64,000 nucleotides of DNA from Kalaharituber pfeilii (GCA_015179045.1 WHUZ01000121.1:62001-126000), one strand, 5' to 3'. Positions 11,549 to 22,640 are shown, counted from the first letter of the stretch. The notes: a model not told the origin generated them from the sequence alone. Translations and numbers: made by a program.

Positions 11549-12316
11549 GGCCCTGTTTGGTTGCAGTAGGTCGTATCAGATAGTTTAGTCCTAGCATCAG
11601 TATGAATAGCCAAGGCGGGATACGATGTAAGAGGTGCAATTGGAACTGGGGCAGTGTTTGTTTGCTACAATTTGACTACGTACCTACAGATATGCAGCTG
11701 CAAAAAAAAAAATCGGCAACTTGAAGGTTCGTTTGCTACATTCTCATTGTGCAAAAAAAAAAAAAAATTGGGTCCCGCAGCCACCAATGTCAAACTTGTC
11801 AATTACAGCTATTGCGTTCCAAGCCTCAAGCTACTACTGCTATCACTATCACTGCACTCAATCAGCCTACCCACAATATCAGAACCACGAGCAAAGTGGA
11901 CTTTCCAAAAGATGCTGCGGGTTTGCTGAAAAATAGACCTCCTGTAAGTACACATTTCCTTGCAATGGTGATGTCTGCATAGGAGTTTTGTTGTGCAATT
12001 ACAGCATGCACTCTGTGTTCTATTCCAATTGCCAATAATAGGTCTAGAGTGAGAATATCGTGAGGGTTGAGTTCTGCCATAATAGTGGTGCAATGCAATG
12101 TCAATGTTATGATGTGATGCAATAATGTGATGCAGTTTGCTATAGCAAGTGAAATGATACATGGCAACACTGACCTGTTGGACAGTTCCAATTTTTGCGG
12201 GCGGGAACTCACATTTTTAGTTTCGTGTGAAATTACCCTAGCGAAACGTAGAAATCGTTTGGTTGCCGTAGTTTCCACTTGAAATCTCGGCTATACGTGG
12301 TCAACCAAACAGGGCC
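11549..12316. mobile_element. PIF/Harbinger-like TIR element
   Basis: The ends are inverted copies of GGCCCTGTTTGGTTG (11549-11563 and 12302-12316), a sequence typical of PIF/Harbinger termini. They are flanked by a 3-bp TCA duplication (11546-11548 and 12317-12319); 3-bp duplications are usual for this superfamily. No intact transposase is visible. A minus-strand ORF (11862-12278) has a stretch MAELNPHDILTLDLLLAIGI that may be a relic of an element-encoded protein. Confidence 0.7.
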
Positions 12317-12587
12317 TCAAATGATGTGCGTTTGCAACGTGCATGTCTCTACTATGCTCACGGCATGTTGACACATTTGGGAGAATGATTGAGCGGAAGA
12401 GCTACACATATTGAAGTCCTCCATCCAGCAAACCCTCCATTCAGCGATAATATTCGCCAGATTGCGCGCTCTTATCAATAATATCTTCATCTTTCTTTGA
12501 GGCAATTCAACTTTCTGATCCGATGCTAGTGGAATATCGATAAATCATGCAGCTAGTGAGACTAGAGTAGGTATCGATTTTTCACTC

Positions 12588-12668
12588 CCATAGGCTCGTA
12601 GCCTGTATGCGGGGTTATATGATCAAAAAGAACATAACAAAACAAAAAAAAAAAAAAAAAAAAAAAAA
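12588..12668 (+). mobile_element. LINE 3'-tail micro-insertion, intermediate variant
   Basis: Tail contains AGGCTCGTAGCCT, a 5-bp stem with a 3-nt loop as in variant A, followed by GTATGCGGGGTTATATGAT as in variant B, then a long A-rich run. Approximate direct repeats cgatttttcactc (12575-12587) and cgattgttcacgc (12669-12681) match at 11 of 13 positions. Confidence 0.7.
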
Positions 12669-13351
12669 CGATTGTTCACGCTGCCGAATCGCGTTTTACA
12701 ATGCTACTCCTGACTCATTGGATTTCTAAAGTCAGGCCACCCGCATTCTTGGCAAATTGCTTGCCGGAAGATCGTCGGTCTACTATATCATATTCTTCTT
12801 TGCTTTGTGATTTCAATTGCTCTGCCACCATATGTTACGCTGCCTGCATTTGTAATGGACCAATGACACAGATTTATCAAGGAAATGTGAAGGTGTTGAT
12901 GCATTGTCGACATGTGATAGTTATGTCTAGGTATATATCACGGGTGATCATGATTGGTAGTTCTAGTCATGAATCAAAGAATGAGTCCTCTGTTGTCAAG
13001 CTGAATTCGCATTCACCGGTTGCAATTAAGCGGCTCAATGGTGCGATACAGTAGGGCATCGTGATGTATGTGCCGAGGTTGAACTGGAGGCCTGATGCGT
13101 CCTCGGGTATAAGGACCTATAACTACCTAATCGTGTTGAAATCAACCGGACTCCCTCAACTAATTCTCTAGCTCTCCTTGTACGGCAGCCCACTTCAACA
13201 CGTACTGGTATGAAACCTAGGAATTCATCCATTGCGTGAGCTAACCAACCCTCAAACAGGCCTAGAATAAGTGCTTGTGTGTTCGACCAGCAGTTATTAT
13301 CCTCAGTCTCGCGTCAATTTTATATTCCTTGCCACTTCCGAAGATCGAATC

Positions 13352-14533
13352 ATGGGTGGAGCTGCAAGTATTCTTCCGCCACTCGTGGCTGCAGTTGTTC
13401 CTGTTGTCGGGGGATTTCTACAACGACTATTCAGCCCCCCAACTCGTGAAAACCAGACCGTTTCGCACATTCAGCAGCGACAGCGCCAAGAGGAGGAACA
13501 ACAAAGAATTGAACAGGCAATTAGAGACAAAGAGGATGCTCTGAGGCGCCAAAGAGCAGAAAATGAGTGCATACTAAGACAAATGCGTGAACAAGCGGAG
13601 CAAATTGAAAGAGAAAGGCAGGAAGAGCGATATCAACTGCAGCAAGAGCAGGAGCGATTACTCGCAGAATTTAAAAGAAGAGAGGAAGAGCAGAAAGCAG
13701 CTGAGGAAGAACTGAAACGGCACCATCGTGAACGTGAAGAGTTACTGCAGTCGCACCTGAAGCTTCTCGAGAAAGGAATCAGTCCAAAGGTTTGGCCAAC
13801 TAAAGAAGAATGGACTAGGGCTCGACAAAGACTTGCTCCTGGGGAAGGAAAGTTCCATTGTGCAGTCGCTGGCATATCTGGATCTGGCAAGTCGTCTCTG
13901 ATCAACGCATTGAGAGGCCTCCGCAACAAAGGCTCACAGGCAGCTGAAATCGGCGTCACAGAGACAACCCAAAAGATTACCTACTACCCAGATCTTAGCT
14001 CAGCACCACCGCATAACAGGTTTGTGTGGTACGATGTCCCAGGCGCCGGTACCTTAACCATTCCAGGACCTCAATACTTCAACTCCCAAGGACTATTCGT
14101 ATTCGACCTAATTATTGTGGTTCTGGACACCCGGTTTACTACACAAGATGTTGCAATCCTCCAGCAGTGCGAGTATTTCAAGATTCCCTCATTCATCGTT
14201 CGGTCCAAGGCCAATCAACACATTGACAACATTATGCATGAGGAGCTTGGGTACGTCACTGACGACACTGACCAAGAGGAAGATTACAAGGTAACACTGG
14301 AGAATGCCAAACAAATATTGATAAAGAGCACAAGGGCGAGCGTCAGGAAAAATCTGGAGGAGGGAGAACTGAATCCCAGTCAACGCGTATACATTGTTTC
14401 CGCTGATTGTATCCGTGGTATTGTTATGTTGGAAAGACAAGGTAAAAGAATTAGGAAGCCTGACTTGATTATCGACGAGGCGGAGCTGATCCGGGATTTG
14501 GTCGGAGCAATTGCAAAGAGACGCTACGATTGA
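13352..14533 (+). CDS. IRG-like GTPase, coiled-coil and N-myristoylation-type start (copy 2)
   Basis: 393 residues from the ATG at 13352. An upstream in-frame CTG/ATG-less extension to 13271 exists but lacks the motif shared with copy 1, so it is not used. Layout repeats that of copy 1: MGGAAS start, hydrophobic residues 5-27, coiled coil about 38-141, P-loop GISGSGKSS (about 174-182), G3 DVPGAG and G4-like SKAN. The G domain is nearly the same as copy 1, while the N-terminal membrane segment and coiled coil have diverged more. This points to tandem duplication followed by change in the targeting part. Same direction and about 5.5 kb downstream of copy 1. Confidence 0.85.
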   Translation: MGGAASILPPLVAAVVPVVGGFLQRLFSPPTRENQTVSHIQQRQRQEEEQQRIEQAIRDKEDALRRQRAENECILRQMREQAEQIERERQEERYQLQQEQERLLAEFKRREEEQKAAEEELKRHHREREELLQSHLKLLEKGISPKVWPTKEEWTRARQRLAPGEGKFHCAVAGISGSGKSSLINALRGLRNKGSQAAEIGVTETTQKITYYPDLSSAPPHNRFVWYDVPGAGTLTIPGPQYFNSQGLFVFDLIIVVLDTRFTTQDVAILQQCEYFKIPSFIVRSKANQHIDNIMHEELGYVTDDTDQEEDYKVTLENAKQILIKSTRASVRKNLEEGELNPSQRVYIVSADCIRGIVMLERQGKRIRKPDLIIDEAELIRDLVGAIAKRRYD

Positions 14534-15000
14534 TAGTGAAGGGCACGTTCTTTTGGTGTGCGTAACTTGTTCCAAAAAAATTTTTACATTTTTTTTTTTT
14601 TTTTTTTAATCCTCATTCTTGCTTTTTGAGTTTGTGTTGTGATCACCTGTCTGGTTTGTATGCGAACGGCACGAGATTTACTTGGTAGTCTGAGATTCAC
14701 ATCTGGTGGTCAGAGGAGGAACTTACCAACAGGGAGCACGATGTATGCATTTAATTTAAGCGCAACACAGAAGACAGTATGGCGTATAGCATAAATGGAA
14801 GTAGTATCTATCAAAGTTCAATAAAATCCTTCGAATGAATGCCACAGAATATAGTTCAAGAAATGTCCCGACATGGGCGAATGCCGCAATTGAACGGCGT
14901 TCTCCCATCTCTACGTACACACATTGAGCACCTGACGTACGCACCCTTCGGCTAAGCTAGATCGAGGCCGGAGAACAATTCTTCGACCGAGCAGTCCTGT

Positions 15001-16162
15001 GGGGGACGAGACGAGATGTGGTTGAAGGCTTAGCCAACTTGGAGACAATAGATACATTCATCCAATGGGAGTCGGACAGAGTGGAAGCGAGAACACTTAG
15101 GTTCCAAAATGAAGCAGTCCGAGACCCGCAATCTGACAGCAAGTACCTCAGGGGGTCACTAAAACATCGAACCCCACTCCCACTGATCACATTCCCAGCT
15201 CTACCGAGGGACACGGAACGAGAAGAGTGGGAGAGAGCAATCGCCAAGGAAGAGGATGAAGGGTGGAACTGTGCCTTTACCGATGGGAGCCGAATAGATG
15301 AGAAACCACTGGAGCAGGCACCTTCATTAAGGAAAGAAGCACTTCGGTATACCTAGGCAGGCTTAGCACGGTAAACGACGCAGAATTAATCGCAAGGAGC
15401 CATGCCCTGACACAACAAGATGGGGAGCTACTCATAGTAACGGACTCTAAGGTAGCACTCGCAAAGATGCAGAGGATCGCCAATGGAGACCCCACTCATG
15501 AGGGTGCGGCACAACTAGTCAGAGACCAATGGGAAGCCAGAGCCGTGCAAGGCGACTTGGACGTTGCAATCCTGTGGGTGAAAGCCCACAAAGGAGTACG
15601 AGGCAATACTGAAGCAGACAGGGCAGCCAAAGTAGGCACAGCCCTACAATACCAAGACGAAGTCATCACGGAGGCAGGACTAAGACAACAGGGAAGATCG
15701 CTGAGGAAACAGGAGCGGAATAGACTACAACTGAGCTACCGGCCGCTGCAGCGTCTAGGGTCTCGGGTCGCCATCTTAGCCGGAGTCCTGGGTAACAAGG
15801 GACTGCGGCACTGGAAATACCAAATCGGAAAAGCGGACGGTCCTGACTGCCGGTGGTGGTGCGGAAGGGGCCTGGAGACTACCACTCATGTGATGACAGA
15901 ATGCGAGACGTGGAGAAAGAGATGGCCCGGGGAGGAGGAGGATATACGAAAACCCCCCAAAGACGGAGACAGGGATATACTGGCAGAACTACTTGAATGG
16001 GTTGGACGGTCATAGGCGCGCGTGACACTGATTTTCCTGTTTACTTTTCTTTATGTATCTAAACCTCCTTTACATTTCTTTCACATCTTATGTACCTAAA
16101 CCTCGCCATAGCCCATAGGGCGGCATGCGAGTAATGATATAAAAAAAAAAAAAAAAAAAAAA
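15001..16162 (+). mobile_element. 5'-truncated LINE with RNase H domain and 3' tail
   Basis: Perfect 12-bp target duplication gagcagtcctgt at 14989-15000 and 16163-16174. The coding part holds the end of ORF2: an RNase H domain (TDGS, then NDAELIA, VTDSK and GNTEADRAAK, supplying the acidic catalytic positions) and a C-terminal cysteine/histidine region CRWWCGRGLETTTHVMTEC. The first part (15018-15356) and the rest (15357-16015) are in different frames, with the break just after the DGSR motif near 15295-15310. The 3' UTR ends with tail variant A (CGCCATAGCCCATAGGGCGG, CATGCGAGTAATGATAT) and poly(A) at 16141-16162. Confidence 0.9.
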
Positions 16163-16174
16163 GAGCAGTCCTGT

Positions 16175-17048
16175 GCTCCCTCCTGCAGGCTCCACCCTTC
16201 CTACTCGAAGTCCTCCCAGTACTGCCAGGTGACTTGCATGCCATTCTTGTCCTTCCCTTGGGGCTGCTCCAGCTCAGCGTGCCGGAACACCACGTACTCA
16301 GCACTCCACTCCTCTCCACATCTGCATTGCACCTCCTCGCCATTGCTGCCGATCTTCCTCCTCCACATGGTGCCACCCTTCCCAGTCCGCAGCCAGTTGC
16401 AATTCGTGAATGCTCTCCTACTCCACTTTACAAACTTTCCCTTCCTGAAGCCAGCTCCTTTCTTTCCCAAACTATCTCCTAATGCAGTCCTCCCTCGGTG
16501 GCCTGTCCGACGAGTGTCCGTCGTACATCAGACGACTGACCAGCTCCTACGCCTTCTCACCACCCTTCTCATCTGCCTTCTCGTTGCCCACTATCCCAAC
16601 GTGGACCTTAACCCATGCAAGCTTCACAGCTCCAGCATCCCTCAGCCTCCGCAGCCTTTCTGCCACCAGCTCTACCACGCGCACCAGATCTGCAGTCCTC
16701 CTCGCCTCCCAACTGCTTGATTGAACTGATGACATCCTGAGAGTCTACAAGCAGCAGCAACTTTGCTCTGTTCTCAACAGCTTCAGGGGCGCCCCTCATA
16801 CCTGAGACCTCGCCATTCCACGCGGTAGCTTTAGTTCCAACCCACCGGGATCTTTCTGACTCTCCTGCTACCACCTGACCCCAGCACCATGCACCTCCAA
16901 GTCCTCCTCCTTCACTGCAACTGCCACATGTGAATATGCGCCTTGGTCTTACTGATGGCCTTTGCCCACTTGCCTGGGGCATTCTTCTTGCCCAGCTTGA
17001 GCGCCTGCAGGGCGGCGAGGGCCTGGCGGACGTGGCAATGATGTGCAT
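16175..17048 (-). mobile_element. Degraded LINE ORF2 end (RNase H region), second family
   Basis: Minus-strand reading gives RNase H pieces in broken frames: KATAWNGEVSGMRGA, KLLLLVDSQDVI and WVKVHVGIVGNEKADEKG, followed by a basic C-terminal region with CRCGEEWSAEYVVF. It is distinct in sequence from the 15001-16162 copy, which has inserted beside it. No 3' tail or flanking duplication found. Confidence 0.65.
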
Positions 17049-17259
17049 GCGTGAAACGCCACAAGGGCATAATTATCTAAGGCTGTAAAGACGCCGAAAG
17101 GGCAGCATATATGGCGACATTTAACCCACGTAAAGAGGGAATGGCAACGGAGGTGCAGATAAGGATGATGGGCAAAAGACACAGGGCAGAAGGGACAAGC
17201 AGACTGAACCTTGGTTATGGACCTATCACGAGGATAGGGAGGCTCACACTCGCAGACAC

Positions 17260-17301
17260 AGGGCGGCACGCGAGTAATGATATTAAAAAAAAAAAAAAAA
17301 A
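17260..17301 (+). mobile_element. LINE 3'-tail micro-insertion, variant A (25 nt)
   Basis: Only AGGGCGGCACGCGAGTAATG plus ATATT precedes the A tract. Direct repeats actcgcagacac (17248-17259) and actcacagacac (17302-17313) match at 11 of 12. Confidence 0.8.
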
Positions 17302-17612
17302 ACTCACAGACACGCTTTGTGCCTTACTGGTGAGGAAGAGACGGAGATCATGGACGGCCAGATAGGCCGTAGTACCGATGATCCAGAACTGAAGACGAGA
17401 CATCCAGACCAGGCACGAAGCCAGGGGTGCTAGAGGCGATCATAGAGGCCCAAGCAGGCAATCAGGACGAACAGTACCGACTGCCGTAAATGCTAAGTCA
17501 GGTGCAGCGATGACGCAGCGAGTAGAGTCGAATAAATCCCTCACCGCTTTCCTACTCACCTATTTCAATATTCTCTTTCATGGATTTCAAATATCTCATC
17601 TATCTCTTTCCC

Positions 17613-17673
17613 GCCCTGCCATGGCGAACACCTGCACGCGAGGTCACGTGATATATTAAAAAAAAAAAAAAAA
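17613..17673 (+). mobile_element. LINE 3'-tail micro-insertion, variant B
   Basis: GCCCTGCCATGGCGAACACC, then TGCACGCGAGGTCACGTGAT and poly(A). Possible imperfect duplication ctctttccc (17604-17612) and ctcttccct (17674-17682). A degraded variant A tail lies just downstream at 17692-17728. Confidence 0.65.
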
Positions 17674-18096
17674 CTCTTCCCTACCTAGTCGTCATAGCCC
17701 ACGGGGCGGTATACTAGTACAAGTATAAATACCTTTTTTGTTTCAAAAAAAAAAAACAAGGCACAATCTAACCTTGCGGTTTCTGCTGCACCTTCAATAC
17801 TGCATATATAGATCTTTTAACAAAACCACTTCCAATCTTGACGGGGGTGGGGGTGGGGGGTACGCAAGCCTTTTGCGACTCATGCACAGTTGTATAGCAT
17901 TCTTGTTTCAAAGGCCAAGTCTGTATATACATGCCTTACTTGTCGGGTTCAGCAGCAATGACCATGAGAAGAGTTTGTCATGTGAGGGAAATTATGTATC
18001 GACACAAGAACTCCTAGGGTAGGTAATGCCAGGTGCAAAAGTTTCCAAAACCCAAAGCAAGTCCACTGCAAGGCGATGAAATACCGCGTCTTTATT

Positions 18097-20449
18097 TTAC
18101 CCCTTCGCCTCCCTCCCCGCCTCCTCCAAACTCACATACCTCACATCGACGTCCCCGTCCCCTTCCATCCACTCCACCCACCTCCGCACGAACTCCCCCT
18201 CCTCTATGTGCTTCCCCTCTACCCCATCCCCTTCCACCGTATCTTCCCCCGCCTCTCCCTCTTCCTTCTTTTTCTCCTTCCCCCCTTCCGCTTCCCCCCT
18301 CTCTTTCCCCCTCCACCAAGTGTCGAGCCATCCCCCACGACTACCAGCGCCCTCCGTGGCCTTGTCACAGCGACGTTCATCCTCCTTCCCTCCCCCAGGA
18401 ATCCAATCTCCCCCTCCTCATTGCTCCTTACCAACGACACCACCACGACTTCCTTCTCCCTCCCCTGAAACCCGTCCACGGAACCAATCTCAATCTCACT
18501 CATCGCATCCGTGCCGCAGCCGCCATCCCCACCGCCTCCCTCCGCATCCCGTAACGCCGCGGCAATAAGCGCGACCTGCGCTGCATACGGCGTGATAACG
18601 CCAATATCCCGCGCCTTCACCCCCGCACGAAGCAGCTTTCGAATATGCCCCACAACCAAGAGAACTTCTCCAGGATTGCTCTTACTCTCCGATCCCAGCA
18701 CCGATGTCCCCACCCCCGCCTCCGGCACTGCCTCCGGGAACTCCCCGCCCTGCGTATCCAACCATACGACAGGCTCACTGGTCTCCTCCGTGTCCTCGAC
18801 GCCTTCCAGATCCCGCAGGAGATGCCTGCGCACCGAGTCCGCGGCAATCAACTTTCCATCATACATCGCCATAGACGGAAACTCCATTATGCGCTCGTGC
18901 ATGCGATACTGCGTTGTCAGCAGCCGCTTTATTCCGGGCCCGTCCATGCGGATCAGCCGCGTGAACATCGGCATCGACAGGGTTGTCGGAATACTCAGCG
19001 CTCGCAGCTCTGCCTTCGGTTTCGGGAGTACTGCCTCGGGCGTCATCGGCTTCCCTTGCTTCGCCGGAAGTCGCTTTGTCTCCCCCCCTCAGACTTCACC
19101 GTCGGCGGCAACTGCATGTGGTCCCCTGCAATAATCAGTTTGCTGACCCCTCCCATGCCCCCCGCTTCACACCCGTGCAACAGCGCCCCCCAACACTGAG
19201 CCTCCATTGCCTGACTGCCCTCGTCGACAACCAGCACATCGAACCTCTCGCCTCTCAACCACCTTCCTCCACCCCCACTTGCCCCATGTAGTGTTGCAAC
19301 AACTACCTTACTCCCCTTCACAATCCCCCTCACACATCGCTCTTCCCGCTGCCGGAACTCTCCCCTCAACGCCCGCACCTCCGACCACGCCTCCTTCCGC
19401 TCCCTGGAGCCTTTTATCCTCGCTTTCCCCCTCACCATCAACTTATCCAACAACCCGTCCAGCTCCTTCCTCACATCACCGACAATTTCCGCTTCCGCGA
19501 CAGTGCGTGATAGGACATCCAAGCTCTTCCCGAGGACTCCCGGTAGCAGCCTTGCTGGATGCCCGACCCTCACCGCAGCCATTGCGGGCGGCAGCCGCAG
19601 GATAATATTGTCGACACTAATGTTCGACGGCCCGCACACCAGGACCCGCTTTCCCTGCCCCTCCACTAGCTGCCGGATCACCTCCACCAGCGTCTGCGTC
19701 TTCCCCGTCCCTGGCGGTCCATGTATCAAGGCTATGTCCTCGCTCCCCACCGCAAATCGCACAGCCTCCTTCTGAGAATCATTCAAGTCGTCATCAAAGA
19801 AAGCTAGGTCTTCGCACTTCTCCGGGTTGTACTCCTCCGGTGCTTCCTGCCCCAGAACCACCCTATGGAGCCTAGTCAACCTCCCCTGGTCGTGCAAATC
19901 CAACAACATCGCCATCGCCTTCTCCATCCTCACAAAAGTGACATCGTTCGGCACCTTAACCACCCACAACCTCCCCGTCGACGCTGCCAGGCTCTCAATG
20001 GCCTGCTCCCCGTCCGCCTCACTTCGCCCGGACCCAGCCCCATGTTTCCGCCTCTTCACTGCCACCGTGACCCTCGCTTCCCCAACCCCGACCACCACCC
20101 CTTCCACCCCCGCCTCCTTCAGCACCGCCTTCTCCCTCTTCTTCGCCGCACCCCCTGGTTGCTCTTCAATGCGCACACAATCCCCCGTGCGGATATTGTG
20201 CGGTGGGAAAATGGACCCATACGCAGAGTCCAGTGACAGTTCTAGAAGCAGCTTCCCGCCGAGCCCGGTGCGCTGCGAGGAGATGTTAAGGTTCAGGATG
20301 GCGAGGCCGTGGTGTTTGGCGAGGTGCTGGGGCGGGAGCGACGAGAGGAGGGTAAGGGACGCGAGGGAGTCGACTTGGCGCTCAAGCGAGAGGAGGGAGA
20401 GCTGGGTGGAAACGAAGAGCGGGAGCGAGGCTGGGGGAATGCCGGTCAT
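18097..20449 (-). CDS. HCS1: SF1B helicase of the SMBP2/HCS1 type, two one-base frameshifts
   Basis: UPF1-like ATP-dependent 5'-3' helicase (IGHMBP2/Hcs1 family), nuclear or cytoplasmic in fungi. Start MTGIPP at 20449. N-terminal beta-barrel region (about 1-200), then Walker A GPPGTGKT (244-251), motif II VDEGSQA, motif III GDHMQLPPT, motif IV region TTQYRMHERIMEFPS, motif V SVDGFQGREKEVVVV and motif VI MNVAVTRPRRAL. The frame breaks at the 7-G run at 19082-19088 just after PPTVKSEGG; one more base there would join it in phase to the segment containing MTPEAVLPKPKAELRAL. A second break in G-rich sequence around 18270-18310 separates GDGSTLGGGGK from the conserved tail FVRRWVEWMEGDGD, which ends at 18097. 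Both need one extra base. Sequencing undercalls in homopolymers or recent pseudogenisation are both possible. Confidence 0.8.
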
Positions 20450-21210
20450 AGTATTTTTCGGAGCCGGAAGCGCGGGACGGGAGGGTGCGGGAAAGTACCG
20501 GGAGGAAGGGTGGCTGGAAATCGGGGTGACGAATGCCCTGGAATCAGGGACGAGGGTCTCCGGAATTGATACACAAGCTCCGCGGTGTTGCTGATCGGGC
20601 GTTCGCAATGTACATGAAGAAGGTTGGGGATGCCGATTTGTGAAGCTGGGCAGCTGCCTTCCTGCCGCCAAGACGTGCCAGGCAATCCGAATTTGCTTAC
20701 CTATGCATAACTTTACAGTTGCGCCAACCCGTGCCGTTGGACGATCACCACTGATGAGTTTACATGTCACACTACTACTAGTAAAAGTAGTTAGCTAGTA
20801 CTTTGGTCACATCTCTATTGGCATGAGCACATGCACGTCGCTAGTAGTAGCATTTATGCATTTATGCATAATCATGTGCGGAATTTCTTATGTCTCGAGA
20901 TAACTTATACGGTAAGTCGCCTCTATTTCTATTGCATTTAGTTCTTAGTATCCCATTCTCTTACTCCCTTCCCCGTTCCCGTTATCCCCTGAATCTCCTA
21001 TATGGTGCGCACTGCTCGCAGGCCTAGTTGTATCTACTCAACCCTAATCGTACCTCGCCCTCCTCACCTCATCCACCCTATTACTCTTAAACGTGCTCAG
21101 CTTCACCGCCGCTGCCGCGTCCCCGGTGACCGTGACGCTGCTCGCCCTCGAGGCCGTCATGGATGATTTTAGAGTTAACATTGCAGTCCCGGCGCTAAGA
21201 GTAGCACTTG
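20450..21210. other. Upstream region of the helicase gene
   Basis: Contains the likely minus-strand promoter of the helicase. No TATA-like element or conserved exon is distinguishable. The upstream in-frame extension to 20770 has no recognisable domain and is not included in the coding call. Confidence 0.4.
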
Positions 21211-21214
21211 AAGC

Positions 21215-21280
21215 TTTTTTTATTATTATTATTATTATTATTTCAGCACTCGCGTGCCGCCCTACCGGTAGGGGCTATGG
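21215..21280 (-). mobile_element. LINE 3'-tail, variant A, ATT-repeat tail
   Basis: The complement of the tail GCCCCTACCGGTAGGGCGGC followed by ACGCGAGTGCTGAAAT precedes an (AAT)n run instead of pure poly(A). The inner stem here is extended to CCCTACCGGTAGGG, fully self-complementary. Confidence 0.6.
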
Positions 21281-21430
21281 CTTGTTCGAAACCAAGAGCG
21301 CCACTAGTATCACAATGCCCGCCCATCTCAACCGAAATAATTCCATTGTTCAAACCAGCACAAAGGAAAAAAAAATAACACGTTCGCGAATTCTCATTTC
21401 TTTTAATTTTGTAAAGATGGTGTGGAGCAA

Positions 21431-22069
21431 TGGATGACTTCCCGTCGGCCCAGACGACCAGACCCAGACCCCGCCTCCAGATTCCGTCTCAGACCCGATT
21501 CCCGTCGCAACCACAAAATTCAAGTTTCGTGAACGTCCAGATTCCCAGATCTCAGATTTGTCAGCGAACAACTTCGCGCTTCACTTAGTCATATCGCGAT
21601 ACCAAAAATTTACTTTCAAAGAGTAAATTTGAATGCTACATTCTGCAATCCTTTGACTGGCACAGGCTCTGTCTAGTTGTACTAGATTCGCAGTAAAGCT
21701 CCTCAGGTAAAGTAAAACTGCTTTCGTTGTTGTCGCGTAAGCTGAAAAGTGTAATGCGCGTAAACAAAGAAATGAAAGACAGCTTTATGCTCAATTTCTG
21801 CATAAGTTGAGGCGTTGTAGTAGAAATCAATTTGCGATATGCAGAAATTTTGGTGTTGGCAGCATTTATTTTCTTTTATGCTATGTTACCTAACCCCGTT
21901 TTTACTAGTCACTTGATTTGGAACGCGTTTCCAAAAATCCTGGGTCTGGCGGAGGGGGGGGGGGGTCCGCCAGAATCTAAAATTTGGAAGGGGGTTAAAA
22001 ATTTTTTCTGGTAGATCGAGCGCTGATAAGGTCTGGGTCTGGTCGTCTGGGCCGACGGGAAGTCATCCA
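21431..22069. mobile_element. TIR element with 40-bp perfect inverted ends
   Basis: 21431-21470 (starts TGGATGACTTCCCGTCGGCC) is the exact reverse complement of 22030-22069. A G-rich subterminal hairpin (GGCGGA, G-run, TCCGCC) lies at 21948-21973. No coding region or clear target duplication, so superfamily is unknown. Confidence 0.75.
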
Positions 22070-22337
22070 ATGCTTGATGTGAATGCAAGTTGAGTGTGAA
22101 TGCGGGAGCCAGTGCGAGTGCGAGTTGTGGTTGCGAGTGCGAGTTCAAAAGATTGCTTGCCTTCCTAATTACAGGACAAACATGCTACTTTAATCTACAT
22201 GTTAACAACGGAAGCAGAGAAAGTAATAACTCGAATCACATAGTAAAGAAAGATTCTATGTCAAAGAATTCTAATAATGAAAGAAGTCCAAATAATCGAA
22301 GAACAATCAAAGAACAATCAAAGAAGAATAATCAAAG

Positions 22338-22416
22338 AAGCCATAGAAAGATAAAGACATAGAAAGATAAAGCCATAGAAAGATAAAGCCATAGAAAGAT
22401 AAAGCCATAGAAAGAT
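22338..22416 (+). repeat. Short tandem repeat, ~17-bp unit
   Basis: About five copies of CATAGAAAGATAAAGC in direct tandem. Confidence 0.85.
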
Positions 22417-22571
22417 CCATTCTTTGTGCCAGAGCGACAACCCGGCTTGGCCTATTCCAATTCTTTCAGCTTCCCCACAACGGCTGGAAATGTCACCTAG
22501 ATTTCAAGTGGATTGATTTTGTGGAACGTATGTACCTAGTCGTGTGAATGATATTGTGGAGCTGTGGGCGC

Positions 22572-22640
22572 AGGTGCCACATTATTTTTTTATTTTTTTT
22601 TTTTTTTATTATCATTACTCGCGTGCCGCCCTACCAGTAC
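22572..22640 (-). mobile_element. LINE 3'-tail, variant A
   Basis: T-rich run then ATTATCATTACTCGCGTGCC and GCCCTACCAGTACTGG. The neighbouring sequence belongs to a hAT fragment, so the tail probably landed in it. Confidence 0.6.

Larger units (their letters stand above)
7847..13351. other. Spacer between the two GTPase genes
   Basis: Holds LINE tails (8765-9003, 10200-10313, 12588-12668), degraded variant-B-like tail pieces near 9044-9070, 11228-11250 and 11464-11510, and the Harbinger-like element 11549-12316. The ORFs at 8234, 9756, 10132 and 12701 have no recognisable domain. Confidence 0.5.

Noticed and set aside
13271..13351. N-terminal extension of GTPase copy 2
   Set aside because: The paralogue starts at the equivalent MG, and the extension would bury the myristoylation-type start.
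14584..14607. T-rich run after GTPase copy 2 as LINE tail
   Set aside because: Lacks the tail motif; may be a simple repeat or old tail, but not supported.
18033..18568. Pro/Ser-rich plus-strand ORFs
   Set aside because: They are antisense to the C-rich complement of the helicase 3' end.
22338..22416. Possible CRISPR-like array
   Set aside because: The units are direct tandem copies without spacers, in a eukaryotic setting.
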